From Anisakis pegreffii (lineage: Eukaryota; Nematoda; Chromadorea; Rhabditida; Anisakidae), in contig JAPYMA010000866.1 of assembly GCA_035041965.1 (NCBI GenBank), forward strand, positions 1 through 64,000: DNA of 64,000 nt, written 5' to 3'. The notes beneath the pieces are model-generated. The model was not told where the DNA came from. It saw nothing but the letters and a program-made list of their open reading frames with translations, and ran no database searches. Positions 23,736 to 36,900 of this stretch are shown piece by piece. Within the stretch, counting starts at the first letter, position 1. Every line of letters starts with the position of its first letter. The translations under genes were made by a program, and so were the position numbers.

Positions 23736-26328
23736 ACCCTATGAAAACGTCAATAACGACCATAAAATGCGTACAAAACTCATTGTAAAAACTTAGGAAA
23801 TTTCTCTCGTATTTTAATGAATTTTTAAAGTTTCATTTACACAATTAATTAGCGGTTTTCAGCGGTAATTGCCTTTACTCATTCAAATTTCCATGTTGCT
23901 ATGTTGAATTCATAATTTAGGAGAAGATATATATCATTTGTATAAAGATTTTGTAGAGTTGAATTTTGTCAAGTTCACATCACCGAGGATTTCTTTTTTA
24001 TTTGCAACATCCAACTGATGAAGAAGAACACTCCAAGTATATTTCTTTGACGTTGTATTCACTGAGAAGATCACATCGATCATGGAGGTGTCCTGTAAAT
24101 AATGCGAGTTTCATTCGACAGCCACTTCCTTTTTGATGGAACGATGGAACGACAGGAGTTTTGGTCTTCCAAAAGAACGTAGATAAATTAAAGATATCTA
24201 GAAGAACTGAATTAAAGATATCTAGAAATTAAGATATCTACAACAATTCTCGTCAGATATTAACAAATCCAATAGAACAAAGCAAGTAAGTCATTCAATG
24301 AAGCATTGTAAATAGATTATAATTATTTAAAAAAGACTGGAAATCACGTCAATGAAACCCTACATCTGCAAATGGAATATTGACGTTCACGCTAAATAGT
24401 TTGGGTTCAAAATAAATTATCTGGCTTAATAGACGAACGAACATTTGGGAATGGTTACCTCTGGCGAGAACAGTTAATGAGTCGAGGGTGATGAAATCTT
24501 CAAATGAGATATTAAGTAGGGTTTGCATGCGGTTTTGGGTTCTCGAATTTTGGATTCCGATTCAAGCTCTCCGAAAAACTCGACATTTCGACATTGGATG
24601 AAACATTTGGCACTTGGTAAAAATTTTGATAATATAATCCTCTCGAATCGTGTTTTAATCACCCATTTCCTCAAATTTAGTCCTGCTCCAACGATCCACT
24701 TAACGAAATGATCGCCTAACTTTGCTGCGTTGATCGTTTGAATTTTAACAATGCTGTGAAATGGAATGACTGATTCAACAACCAACGCCGTACCAATGCT
24801 TCTCAGAGCTTAGTTCAAAAGCTTAATTCAAAATTTATTATACCCTCGGAATGTTCCAATAGTGTGTGAGTCTTAATTCCATTTTTTTGTAGCAGTATTG
24901 ATGGTCATTCTTTCTGTTGACGATTCTTTTTAATATTTTAATGTTTTCAGCATGCGAATTGTGTTGTGTGTGTGAGACACTTTCACACAGTCTGAAACAT
25001 TTGAGAAATTTCAAAGGAAATTTCTCGAAGAATTTGATCGATTTGCTATCATCTCCGATGTAAGCAACTAAACATTAATGCATTCACTCGGATTAATATT
25101 GCGGAAAATTTATTCGTTGATCTTGCATCTGATTACGCTTGTTTTATTTTAGAAAAAGGGAAGAGAACCTGTGTGCGATAGTGTTCGATGCCATGAATGG
25201 TTTAATAATGATGATATAAATAGTTATGAGAAATGATTTGATTTTGTGCGAAAAAATAAACTACAGATGATTTCATTGGAATGGTGGTGACTCAGCATAA
25301 CGTCGAAATCACAGAAATAGAAACGGAAATGCATTCCAAATTAGTCTGCTTCGCCGTCTCATCTCACATCATCCAGACTCAGCAGAGGACTTCGATTTTT
25401 CATCGTTCACAGTACATCAATTATGCTGCGGAATCCATGACATCAATGGTCTCCGTGACATGAAAAAATTTGGATCGGAAGTAATGATGAATCATGCCAA
25501 CAAAAAAGTTTTCTCCAACTGATAATTTTCTCCAACTTCTTGGAACGAAATGCGAAAAATTTTATAATGTCAAGTACTAAAATGCTTCCGATGGGATTCG
25601 AATTCGGAAACAACGCAATTGAAGCCTAAGCCACAATTTATGTGTGCACTGTTGGACGGTTTATTTATTCCTATTTCATGAGTTATCACATCAGACGAAT
25701 CGCTTTTCAGCGTTGAAAATTCCCAAGTAGTGCATTTTGAATGAAGAAAATAAGAGAGCATTGAATGCTACGAGAAAAATTTGAAGAAATTCTGCCGGAG
25801 AAAGTTCTTTGAACGCCGAACTGGAATTCGCTTCGTCGTAATTGTGCAACTCTTAAATTGCCAGCAAAACATTTCCTCGATGTAATTATCGAGTATTTAC
25901 ACTGAATTCACTCAATGGTTTCTTAAATTTACCTCATTGATTGTTCAATTTCCAGTAATTATGTTCATTCCATACATTTTAACTTCAAATTTCGCTGCGA
26001 AAAAATTGCAATTCTAGATAAACGACAATCATCAATGTTGAGTGCTGAACTAAGAAGCCGTCGAATAAGCCTTTCATTAGGAGACTCAAAAATCCCGTAT
26101 AACATGAAAACCTTTTTAAAGCAAAAAATTTTTGTTCACGCAATTCATCTCTTAACGACTTTCCATCTTCGAATATTAATTTAAAATTCTCTTTGCTTCA
26201 TCTTCTCGCTCTAAATTATTCATGTTTGAAGGTAAATCTGCTCCCATTCCATTCCAATTAGAGGAATGACACGAGTGAGTTAGCTCCGCGGCATCATGCA
26301 CTAACAGGTTTCAATGGACACTTCTTTA
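23736..26328. other. no gene recognised
   Basis: No convincing exons. A short three-fold direct repeat of AAAGATATCTAGAA-like units lies at about 24188-24238. The open frame at 24474-24785 (minus) and its mirror on the other strand show no domain. A weak tRNA-like B-box (GATTCGAATTCG) at 25595 is not supported by a cloverleaf. Confidence 0.4.
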
Positions 26329-27889
26329 GAGTATCATCTAACTATCCTGTAGATGGACTTCTGTTTGGGCAAACTTTAGTTACCAGCAGTGGCATAAATT
26401 CAATGCCGTCTATTTTTCAACGATAGCCAATAACTCTCAAAAAATAAAGTGCATTTTCGAAGGGAAGATGAAACTGACTTTGAAATTGTACTTAATGAGA
26501 AAAACTTAATAAGCTCAATATGTTCGTTGGCTGTTGTTGAGAGGTGGACACTTAACTGATTAATGAATGTAATAACCACAAACGCTTCGTGTTCTGCAAT
26601 CAATTTTAAACCACCTTTCGAGCACTACAGTAATTTGGACCTAATGAATAGACATTTTTCACAATTAAATGATTCATCACTCATTCAACACTACTTCATT
26701 TCTTATTCTAATCCCGTGAGAACGTGATCTTAATGCTTTGTCCACAAGAACAACTACTGTTCAGAAAACTAATGCCAATTTCCTCTGAATATTCTTTGAT
26801 TATTGCGCGGGGTATACGAGTCAGTGTTGTGCACTCAACAACCCGTCAAAATGTGATATTTATGATCAAACAAACATAGAAATTATATAAAATAAGTGCG
26901 TCATCAAATTTGCCCGTAATTATTCTTATTACTGTTGTAAGCACTCATAAAGTTGTTGCTAAATGAGTTTGTTATTCGGATTTGTTCGAAATTAATTAAT
27001 TTGAAGATAATTTTAGGAACGATTTCTTGCGAATTTGTTATGAAACAAATCAATTGTGCGTTTAAGAAAAACGAGAAGCGTAACTATCGAATACAACGCT
27101 CAATGAATATCAGAAATACGCACGGAACAATAACGAAAAAAGTTAGCGCGCTTATCGCTAATCCGCTAACAACCGAACGCCTAAATGCCCTATTCGCTAA
27201 CACTAACATCACCAAAAAGAAATGGCGGAGCGCTATTGTTGATTCGCCAGTCAAGCAAAGTAGTCAGCTATTCGGGATCGCTAATCCGCTATCGCCAAAA
27301 AAATCCGCTATCTGAACATGATAGCGCGTTAATCGCTATCGCTAATCCGTTAATCCGCCAATAGCATGCCAGTGGATTGGCACGCTTATGTTCAGTTTCA
27401 TCTTCGGTGAATATCAATCATTCGAACACGTTGACTGGAAATATTTTCCTGATGAGCACTTTAATGAATAGGTAATATTTTCCTGTGCATGACTAGCTAT
27501 TACATCAATCAGAATTCATGAAAATAAACGGGTATTGTGCACTGATCATTTCGTTTTGTGTCAATATTAAGGCTTGCTTGAAATTTGCAAGCGCGCAAGA
27601 GCAGAAATTCATTAACTGTTTGCTATTTAGCAGAAGTCTTTCATTTTGCTAAAGAAGTGTCCATCTTAGCACACCTCTCAACAACAGCCAACGAACATAT
27701 TGAGCTTATTAAGTTTTTCTCCTAAAGTACAATTTCAAAGTAAGTTTCGTCTTCTCTTCGAAAATACACTTTATTTTTTGAGAGTTATCGGCTATCGTTG
27801 AAAAATAGACGGCATTGAATTTATGCCACTGTTGGTAACTGAAGTTTGCACAAACAGAAGTCCATCTACAGGATAATTAGATGATACTC
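26329..27889. mobile_element. fold-back element with 218-bp inverted arms
   Basis: 26329-26546 and 27672-27889 are inverse complements over 218 bp with about 5-8% differences. Both start at the outer edge with GAGTATCATCTAA and end inside with the AACAGCCAACGAAC/GTTCGTTGGCTGTT block. The spacer of about 1.1 kb has no transposase. It contains a degenerate CGCTAATCCGCTA motif repeated at 27145-27365. Long arms, a repetitive spacer and no coding capacity match a fold-back type non-autonomous DNA element. No clear target duplication was found. Confidence 0.75.
27145..27365. repeat. degenerate CGCTAATCCGCTA tract
   Basis: Inside the fold-back element, the words GCTAATCCGCTA, CGCTATCG, GCGCTTATCGCTAATCCG and GCGTTAATCGCTATCGCTAATCCG follow one another with irregular spacing. 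The tract is open in one frame (26953-27315), but only because the repeat lacks stops. It is not a CRISPR array: there is no constant repeat or spacer length. Confidence 0.6.
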
Positions 27890-30800
27890 ATCGATATATA
27901 TAAGCAATATTTGCGCGCTCCACATTCCATTCCGTAATGGTTCATTCAATATTCCACTTTCATTATTATTATTATTATTATATGGTTCATCAATAGTGTG
28001 GTACCAGCACTGACGAAAATATCGTGTTACATCACATTATATCTTCTAAATTTCATTGCCTTTTTCGATCGTCTAATGAAGTAATATATCAGCTGTTGTT
28101 TTTTTTAAAGAATCTCTTCAGTCTGTGGTATATTCCTTCAAATTGGTTTCTTCGAATCATGTGAAAACAGTTGATTTTTGCAGAATCGTTGCAAAAAATT
28201 CGAACTATTATAGAGAAATGAGCGAGGAAGTGGAAGAATCAAAATTTAACCGCGTTGAATGAGGACTATGTATGTACATATCAACAGATCAATTTAATGT
28301 AGGGTTTTTTTGGAGGGATTCTAGGATCCCGTGATCTCCACTTTTGAATCCGAATCCCGGTGTTCAGAATCATCTCAGATTCTTAAAAATCCACGGATTT
28401 CGGGAGTTGATGAAATAATAACGCATTCTGTATGATTTAGGCAATCTAGTCATCTGGTCGAATCACGCATTAGTCATTCCAAGCTAATAATTGCTGTTCG
28501 TCACATAAGTAGTAATGAAAAGATTAATCACTTTGTAATGTAATGTGTTGCGGGAATCGCAGAATTTCCGTGTAATGTGTTCCCAAATCCCCGTCTCTTT
28601 TTTTTCAAGTCGACCGCACTTTCGGGAGTTCCGTCCCTGATTTCCTGTCCCCTTCTTCGACTTTTTTCGAGCCGACTGCATTTTCGGGATTGCCGACACT
28701 GCACATCACCAGCTTTTTTTACCGTGCCTGCAACACACTAGTACAATGGCGTCACGTCATCTTTCCTTTTCCAACACAAAACAATGAACAAGAATTGCTT
28801 GATGTCACTACCACTGCTCCGTATTTCTTCATGACCATCGTTGTGTAAGAGCATTCGAAGAAATTAAATTATAACTAAAGTACAACACAATTCAACGTCA
28901 TCATTCGTTATGGCCCATTAATTTCGCATCAAACATGTTCCTCCGGATGTATCAAAAACCACGACGGAGGCAATAATCGGGAATATTTTGTTTTCAACGA
29001 AGACAGCGAGACTGCAAAATTTAAAGTGTAAAGCGGTGAAATTATAAAAGCAAAACAATCGATCGCGAAAGAACAATACTTGTGTCATTAAAGTCGAAGA
29101 ACAGTATAATAATTTGCAATAAAACTGCCCAGGAGGTCATAAAAAATCCATTGATTAGCATATTTCTAAAACCCTGATCATGCACCAACCACTAAACTGC
29201 TGAATAAAATGATCGTTAAGCTTCGCTCCGTTGATGGTTGGAGAGTTTTAACGCTTTCGCAACAAATGATGCTCTCTTCATAAGGTTTTTCAATGCAACA
29301 AAACTTAGCTGTCCCATTCTCCAAATAGTGTCAAGGATGGTGCACCTCTTGATGGATTATTCCCTCCTGTTGGGTGGATTTGCGATCGAATTTTCTATCT
29401 TATCCGTCTTTGTTTATGAAAAAACTGAAACAAAGAAAAAGTTACTTGCTAAACATTTTTTGTTAAGTAATTGTGCAACAAATAATTAGATATTTTCTTA
29501 GAGCAAAAAGCTATGCAAGAGCATTCGAAGAAATCAAATTAATACTAAAGTACAACACGCAAATTCATCTGGTCACATTATTCATTAATCCATCTTTATT
29601 GATGAATATGAATATATATATATATGATTCATTCGCATAACAGATCTGTAGTTTGCTCGTTCCAATATACTCTCCCCAGTCGACTGTCCCAAATCTTAAG
29701 ATGATATTATGAAACATTTCATGTTCGTGATTTGTGCACTGATTGACCGCCCGAGCGATCGCAGTTATTATTAAACACCCAGTTCACTTTATTGCTATCG
29801 CCTCACCACGGTAGACTCCTGCAAGTCTGTCATAAGGCCACTAAAGCGCAAAGTTTTTCACAGATTTTTTTTCACTTAAACAGACGCATATAATGCGTTG
29901 TTAAGCTCGCTCCACCCATTAAAGCATTCGCAACATGCAGCTTACACCCATTAAAGCATTCGCAACATGCAGCTTACACAGAACTTCGGATGCTGAACAT
30001 TTTTCATCAGTATTAGACCTTAATAAGAACGAAGATAGATCGCTTCTATAAAAGTTTCTTCATTTTCATTTCATCTTCATTTTCGCTCCATGATTGTTTT
30101 CGTTTCCTGTTCGTTCAATTGATCCAAACAACGAGTCGCTGAACCACTCGCTGATGAAGCGAGTAATGGTTGACCACAAAATGTGTTCAATTGATGAGTA
30201 ATTGTGCTTACAATTGAATTTCAAACTGCAAAAGTTTGCGCTTAACAAGAAATTGTCGTGTACCTGATCTAACTCTCAACCACTTCATCAAATGGCTATC
30301 ATCATACACGTACTCTTCAATGCTACAACAAGTTAGTTTCGCTTGAATTGTTAAACGAACGTTTCCTCAAAACGAAACGATGCGTTCGACGTACACATAA
30401 ATGCAACGATCAACAGTGGCAAGATAAGACTTTAAAAGATATCGTGAGATATCGAAAGGTAAAAATGTGCTAAGACAGCGGTGATAAAATTTGACGAGAT
30501 CATATTCATCTGCATTATCAATCGCAAAACACAGTGCTTGTAACGGCATCGCGCTCTGTGCTCACTTCGGTCACATATCATTTTGCATCGCGCTCTGTGC
30601 TCACTTCAGTAACATAGCAAAAGACCATTCCTTCTCATGAAAGTCTCTGATAACCTATTAAACCTCAGTGACAAATCAGAAGAAAATCAGGGAAATCAGG
30701 GAAAATCAGGAAACTAATCAATTGATTAGGAAGTCTGTGCCAGGAATTCGTCAATTTTATCAAAGCAATCACGGCATTCGTTTGACCAAGCCTTCAGGAA

Positions 30801-30985
30801 ACAATATTGAAGAATTATCGCAAGATCTCAATTGAAAACCTCCTGATTTGTCAACTTCCTGAATTCCCTCTTCCATTCTCACTAGTATAACACAGCTGTA
30901 GAATGTGATGTGATATCGTCCGATGTTCATCTCATTATGGGTTAGAGTCCAACTTGCAGTATGAATTTTACTTGATGAGGTATGA
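27890..30985. other. gene-free region with small repeats
   Basis: Includes an ATT microsatellite (about 27960-27982), a roughly 45-bp dispersed pair beginning AAGAGCATTCGAAGAAAT (28849 and 29519), an AT dinucleotide tract (about 29612-29626), a 32-bp tandem duplication (29913-29976) and a roughly 41-bp tandem duplication (about 30547-30620). The CGGGA-rich segment at 28575-28705 resembles the inverse complement of 37665-37800. No coding region is supported. Confidence 0.5.
29913..29976. repeat. 32-bp tandem duplication
   Basis: CACCCATTAAAGCATTCGCA and the following 12 bases are repeated without change, 32 bp apart (starts 29913 and 29945). The perfect identity points to a recent slippage event. 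Confidence 0.85.
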
Positions 30986-30989
30986 TTTG

Positions 30990-31335
30990 TGAAAATTTGG
31001 TTTAGTTGAGGAGATATAGGCATTTTATTAATACTATCTCGGATGCCACGTTCAAGGCTACTCGTAAGCTCAAGTTTGTCCACTAACATATGAATTTTTT
31101 TGCATCAGTCGATCCAGCCGGATCTCTTCATTCAGAAAAGCATATGTTTTGTCGAGTGATTTTACTTTCCTGAGATGTTGAAGCCATTTTCTCGAGATAT
31201 ATCTCAGTTCAACAGCGCATTGGCGCTCATTCACACAAATTGATCACTACAGAGCAATCAATACGTTCATATTAGCAATAAGCGGATTGCGATCTTCGAG
31301 CTAACCGTCTTCTCAGGTTTGCCCGGAAACATGCA
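30990..31335 (-). repeat. satellite-like segment, inverted copy 3
   Basis: Inverse complement of the 2823-3275 and 8275-8690 segments. On the plus strand it reads GAGGAGATATAGGCATTTTA, ATGCAAT-type GCATCAGTCGATCCAGC, GATCACTACAGAGCAATCAA and AGCTAACCGTCTTCTCAGG. No copy of the 2395/7905-type block is seen beside it, so here the satellite part stands alone. Confidence 0.8.
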
Positions 31336-31344
31336 AATATAATC

Positions 31345-31470
31345 AATATGAACTATAAGCATGCAAAGTTGAGAAGCGTTTTTTGGTCGCTTGTGTAAGT
31401 TGTCAATATAAATATGGACATTTGCGACTCGATTCAATTATTTTCCGCTCCATTAAATCACTCTTAATGT
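31345..31470 (+). repeat. dispersed inverted pair, member 1
   Basis: Sequence containing AAGTTGTCAATA, ATGGACATTTGCGACTC and ATTCAATTATTTT followed by CGCTCCATTAA. It recurs as an inverse complement at about 34805-34950. The arms are about 3.4 kb apart and roughly 80% alike by eye, so this is probably an old dispersed element and not one fold-back unit. Confidence 0.65.
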
Positions 31471-31870
31471 TATGCTGATCATTAAGAAATGAAATTCTCA
31501 TGAAGTTTCTAATGCACATCAGAAAAACATCAGTTCGCCCATACTTTTAATAGTGCTGCCATAGGCCTGACTTATGCATTGTTTGCACTTGCCGGTTTAG
31601 CCAGACGCATTTCAAGTGAATGAATGGAAATTTCGCTTGGATTTTTTTGCAGAAATTTTCCACAATCTTATTAAATTTCATGCCAACAGATGGTTTTTGG
31701 TTTGGACGCTTTGAATCTAATAAGTTCTTTGTCGTAACTAGCGGCGGTCATATTGATTGAAGATAGGTGTCTAGTGGTATTTGAATGTGAACCGCTGTTT
31801 ACGACGAAATGAATATTTATTATGAGCAACAGGCAGCAAATAAACAATAATCAGCTAAAAAAATTACTTG

Positions 31871-32000
31871 AGCGATTGAGTGATTTAGTCGAGGGATAAT
31901 GGGAGATTGAAACGAGATCGAGCGACTGAGTGATTTAGTCGAGGGATAACGGGAGATTGAAACGAAATCGAGCGACTGAGTGATTTAGTCGAGGGATAAC
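31871..32000. repeat. 50-bp tandem repeat, 2.6 copies
   Basis: Starts at 31871, 31921 and 31971. Each begins AGCGA(T/C)TGAGTGATTTAG and continues TCGAGGGATAA(T/C). Only three or four bases differ between copies. Confidence 0.9.
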
Positions 32001-33855
32001 GCAGCTGGGGAATATTGGTTTACCCGAACGGACGAACGAGACGCACGATTGAACGAACGATGCAACGGACGAGGGTATCGAATGAAAGCATCATCCTTTT
32101 ATAGTGAAATTAGCGTAACGAATAATGCACGTGTCTATCGGAGGAGCACCTGCACAGTGTGATATTCAATACAAATTATTTAACCTATTCATGGAGAAGA
32201 CAAAGGTTAAGTGACGTTTGAATGGTACAGATAGAAGCTTATTCATAAGATGCTTAATACAAAAATTTCAATACATAGATAAAGTGATTATATTACTCAA
32301 CACAAATTTTACAATACGCTTTTGAAAGAGATAGAACATCTGTCCATAGCTTATTCATTGGGAGAGAAAATTAATGAATGAAATCATCTTTATCGTGAAT
32401 CATACGTGATTCAAGACATTCTTCTCGCCATTTTCATTCCCTACTCAAATTCAATTTGGTTCGATTCTTTCCGCAACTCCTGCTACATTTGCATCTGTAG
32501 AAGGTGAGAAGTTGGACAATCCGGTGAATGCGATGAACTTCAGAAATTGATCGTTTCCAGACGGATAGGATGGAATCACGGCGATCGTTCTTGCTACAGA
32601 AAATGATATCGTAGTTGGATAAAAAGAATGTCAGCTATGCAATCATTTTGTAGTCGGATTTCCCTTTCTGACTGCGCAGTTTGCATGAGTCATTGCGAAT
32701 TGTACAAAATTGATTTTTTTTGAACGGTCACTAGAACAAATTCAGTTCCAAAATACATTTTCAGTGATGTTCTTCAGCTGCTGACTTCTTTCTCAAATTC
32801 ATTCGCCGCAATCTCCGAACAACTCAAAGGTTAATTTGTGCAGACAATTCAACTTTTCGCGACATTTCAACAACTGAATGAAGTGTTCATTATTCACTTT
32901 TGTCCGTTTATCTTTTGCTGATCGTGAGGTGTAAGCGTTACGCAAAAGAGAACCGCTTGGAATGTGCGCTTTCTTCTCGTTGAGCGATTGGAATTGTTGG
33001 TTTCGAACTAGTTAGTCGTTTGGTTCATGAACTTTTGATTTTGATTTTTGTATATTTGCACTCTTGGTTGTCTGCACATGGATTGTTGATTGTCCAGCAC
33101 CAAGCACAACCACTTTTCATCGCCTAAACTGGTCGTTGAAATAGAAAATTAGGAGCAAAAAATTTTCAGTTGAGTTCAAATGGTTCAGAGAAAATTGCTC
33201 GATAAGATCAAATTCAATTTCTGAACGAATTCACGTTCCTTCATTAAATGTTCTGAGCGATAACCTAAATGACCTGTCTGCAAAAAAATATGTTGAGTAG
33301 CCAGGAAAAGTGTGAAACTCGGAGGAAATCGCAATGCGATTCAACGCGACAATTTCATTAGGATTCCACCGAAACAAATTTCGCCTACTGAATTTGAGAC
33401 TGCATTTTGATCATGACTGGACTTTTCAAGGTGATCATTACCAAACAAGCAAAAAATCGTTGACTGTGGATGATTTGAGCAGGAGGCGCCATGCAGGAGT
33501 GGGATCCATCTCTTGGACTGTTGAAAAAACACCGATTAACCGTTCTTCATCATCATTATATCTTTCTCATGTCCTCAAATAATGATTAACTTATTGAGAA
33601 AATTGCATATTATTACATACCATCTGTAACCAACTTCTTCCAAATATCACTTGTTATATGAATATATGGCAGTGCTCAATTATGAGATTTTTTTGACTGA
33701 GAGAAACAAATTTTCGAAGGACACAATTCACTTCGAAAGAAACGATCGTGTGAATATTCGATAATGACGGTCGTTCAGTGGGTTTGATAAAGCAAATACG
33801 GTGGGACGAAATTGCATCTTAAAATTTGTACTTCTATGCGATTCCAACACATTAG
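32001..33855. other. no gene recognised
   Basis: AT-rich sequence. The open frame at 33334-33582 and its antisense partner have no known domain and no splice partners. Nothing else is supported. Confidence 0.4.
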
Positions 33856-33993
33856 CATTTTCAATTGTGCGAATGAGTCACTGCATATGTATTTTACAGG
33901 AATTAGAGTCAGTTGAAGAGGATCGTATAGACGCCACTGACTCTAATTCTTGTCAAATACATATCCAGTGATTCATTCGCAAAAATTAAAAAG
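33856..33993. repeat. long imperfect hairpin (about 45-60 bp stem)
   Basis: 33869-33913 (GCGAATGAGTCACTGCATAT onward to GAATTAGAGTCAGT) pairs with 33936-33980 (ACTGACTCTAATTC onward to GATTCATTCGC), with four or five mismatches in 45 bp and a loop of 22 bases. Pairing continues weakly outwards (TTTTCAATT against AAAATTAAAAA). It could be a small MITE or an RNA hairpin. There is no surrounding gene. Confidence 0.8.
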
Positions 33994-36900
33994 TTTCACA
34001 AGTCCAATGGCAACCAAGCAACAAAATACATTCCTGAAAACCAACCTCAGTGAAATGGCACAAAAACACCAACTAGGAAATTACATCATGAACAAGCAGT
34101 TAACGAAGCGAATTAAGTAGAGGAAATGAGAATTGACTGAAATATATTGAAAAGCTGGAGTTATTTAGATGGAATAATGAGTGTAAAAATTCTCAGAGTT
34201 GTGAATCATATGAGAAAGCGATGCAAGGAAACAATTTTTTGCGATTCCAGCAAGCAATTTGGTAATAATGAAGGGAAACTTGAAATGTTCAACTCTTAAG
34301 TGAAGGTTGAATTCGACTGCCACAACACAACAATCAGCAAATGATTATTGTTGACTGATACGAATGACACTGAGGTTACTGGCTAAATTGCTAAACTGTT
34401 GTGTGATCAAACACGGCACTTGATTGGGACGATGTTTCAGTTCAGTTGCATTGACGAATTTTGAATTGAATCAACGAAAAATTAAGCGAGACTTTTGTGA
34501 ATTCTTTGCATTCGGGTCGGTGAATATAAAAGTCTCACTATTTGACCATTGTTCAGTGATGTTGCTGTGGTTACGATATCGCATCGTGATGCGCAGAATG
34601 TGTTCTTCCGAAAATGGTAGTACCAGGGTAGGGCTGAAAATCGAAACGTTCTTCATGATTATCTCATTTGCTTATTACCTAGAATATGAATTGCGAGCGA
34701 CATAATCTTCCCATGTTCCAGGTGCTACCAGCTGGCTCTTTGATACCAGAAAATATTCATTGATATTACCAACTACAATGAATACGTATATGAAAATATA
34801 CTGAATCTGAGAGATGCTCTTAATGGAGCGCAAAATAATTGAATAGAGTCGCAAATGTCCATAAAACTATTGACAACTTGCACGACGTACCAAAATGTGC
34901 CTCCCAACTTTGTATGATATAGTTCGTAGTTCATATTATATTTCATACTCAAGTGTGAATTTTTTACGTGCAACAAGGATTACATGGAAGAACAATGGTA
35001 CATGACCTGCTAGTCCTTAATGAATTATTGGTTGCCCGTGCCGGCTGGGAAGTGGAACGATTGAACGTGAAGATAAAAGGGCTGACTAAAACTTGCACAT
35101 CATCACTACCATTACAAAACGCCATGATATCATCTCACTTAAATACTCTACTTCCACATTAAGTTCAGTGCAAATGTCAGCGCGAATATAGTGAGCGTTT
35201 CATGTCCTCTGGTTTGCCGTTCTCTGATCCAGATCGACAGTCAACTGATGAACGTTCGATCGGTTGGGAATATTCATCGTAACTTCGAATTCTCGTCGAT
35301 CACCTCACATTTTCGACCAGGCATTTGCATAAAAAGCACTGTGGATGAATGAATAATTCATGAGTGCAACGATTCATGCACTCATCAACCCGCTCTTTTC
35401 TCTTTCTCAAAGTAACCTTTCAGAAACTTCTCATTACTCTATCGATTCTAATTGAATATTTCTTCGCACGAAATTGTGCAAATCCGAGAATTCTCATGCA
35501 AAACTGCCCCGAACAATAAAGCGATCTCTCATTGTCGGAATTTGAGTTGGACTTTAAAAAGCTGCGGCTTATTGAAGTATTCCCAGAGTATAGGATGGCA
35601 CTGCATTTGCAATGGCCGAACTATTGGAGGAGTTTCTTCCGAATGATCAACGCAAAGTGAAAACTTTAGGTCTTAATTGGGACAGTTTCGTGAGTACCAT
35701 TCTTCTCATCTGCATTGAATATTCTTAGTATTCAGACGTTCATTGCTCTGTCAAAACGAGAATTATTCACTTCATTTGCTCACCAGATGATATCCATAGG
35801 GCGCAGTGCAGTTATCCTGTTTGATTAACAAGGAGTCCATTGCATAGACATGCCAGATGTTATGTCAGTGATTAATCTCAAAATGCCGTTTGTACGATCA
35901 TTGAGTCCTAGAAGTTCAAATCAACATTTCTGAGACGAATGCTATCACATCTCTTGTTGAATTTTTTTGGAACATTGCTTCATTGCTCTTCCAAACAACG
36001 ATGAATGTTGCTGATTTAAGGACATTATAGACTGCAATCACTCGACGCAGCTTTTGCAATCCATCCATATCCAACTATGATTGATACATCTATATCTTTT
36101 CCCCAAACGCAAGCCTCTGATAAGCTGTCACTTTTTGCAGCTTTCATTTATAACAAATGATCTCGTAGATCACTCCAAAGAGAGCACTTAAAATTCAGCT
36201 TGGTCAACAAAAACGCAAAAAACGTGTGATGTAAATTACAGCAGCTTAGAAATTTGTTGATAAGTTCGCATTTTTTCAAGAAATGCACTGAACGTATTCT
36301 AATCGTAAGTATTTCAAAGAAATTTATAAATGTGAACAAAATATATCGCAGCCATTATACTTTTCAGCATTCCATTAGTTTAACAATTGTTGAGCTTCAA
36401 TCGTTGATTCTGAAACATAGGTAATGAAACCAATCGGAACATTAATCACTGGTTCTCATGTTCGGATGCTCCATTACTCCCTTTCATGATCTGGCAGGAC
36501 ACCGTTACCCCACCCTCTCTCTCTCCCCCCCCATTCGACACCTTCAAATTATCCAAAACGCTTAATTTCACTGCGTATGAGAACCAGTGTCATAGACCAT
36601 TGTGTTGTTCATTATTGCAATGGAATATGATTGCATGAAGAGCTATTGTCTATGACACACTCATTTCGAAATGATTTAGATAGATTCTCATTCTTTTCAG
36701 ACGTGTTGTATTCACTCTCATAGCTATCACATGCGAATACCGTTCTATTGATGAGTTTTTATCATTCACTTCGTCTCATTTCACTTCACAGTTCGAATCG
36801 ATTTCTCATTCTGTAGCATACACTGTTTACTGGTTACGTTGACGAGTGTTGACAACCGAAGTCAACAATACAACAATCGAATATTATTGCACAACAATGG

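Noticed and set aside
25590..25660. tRNA-like sequence with a B-box resembling GATTCGAATTCG
   Set aside because: The A-box match is weak, the A-B distance too short, and no acceptor or anticodon stems can be paired.
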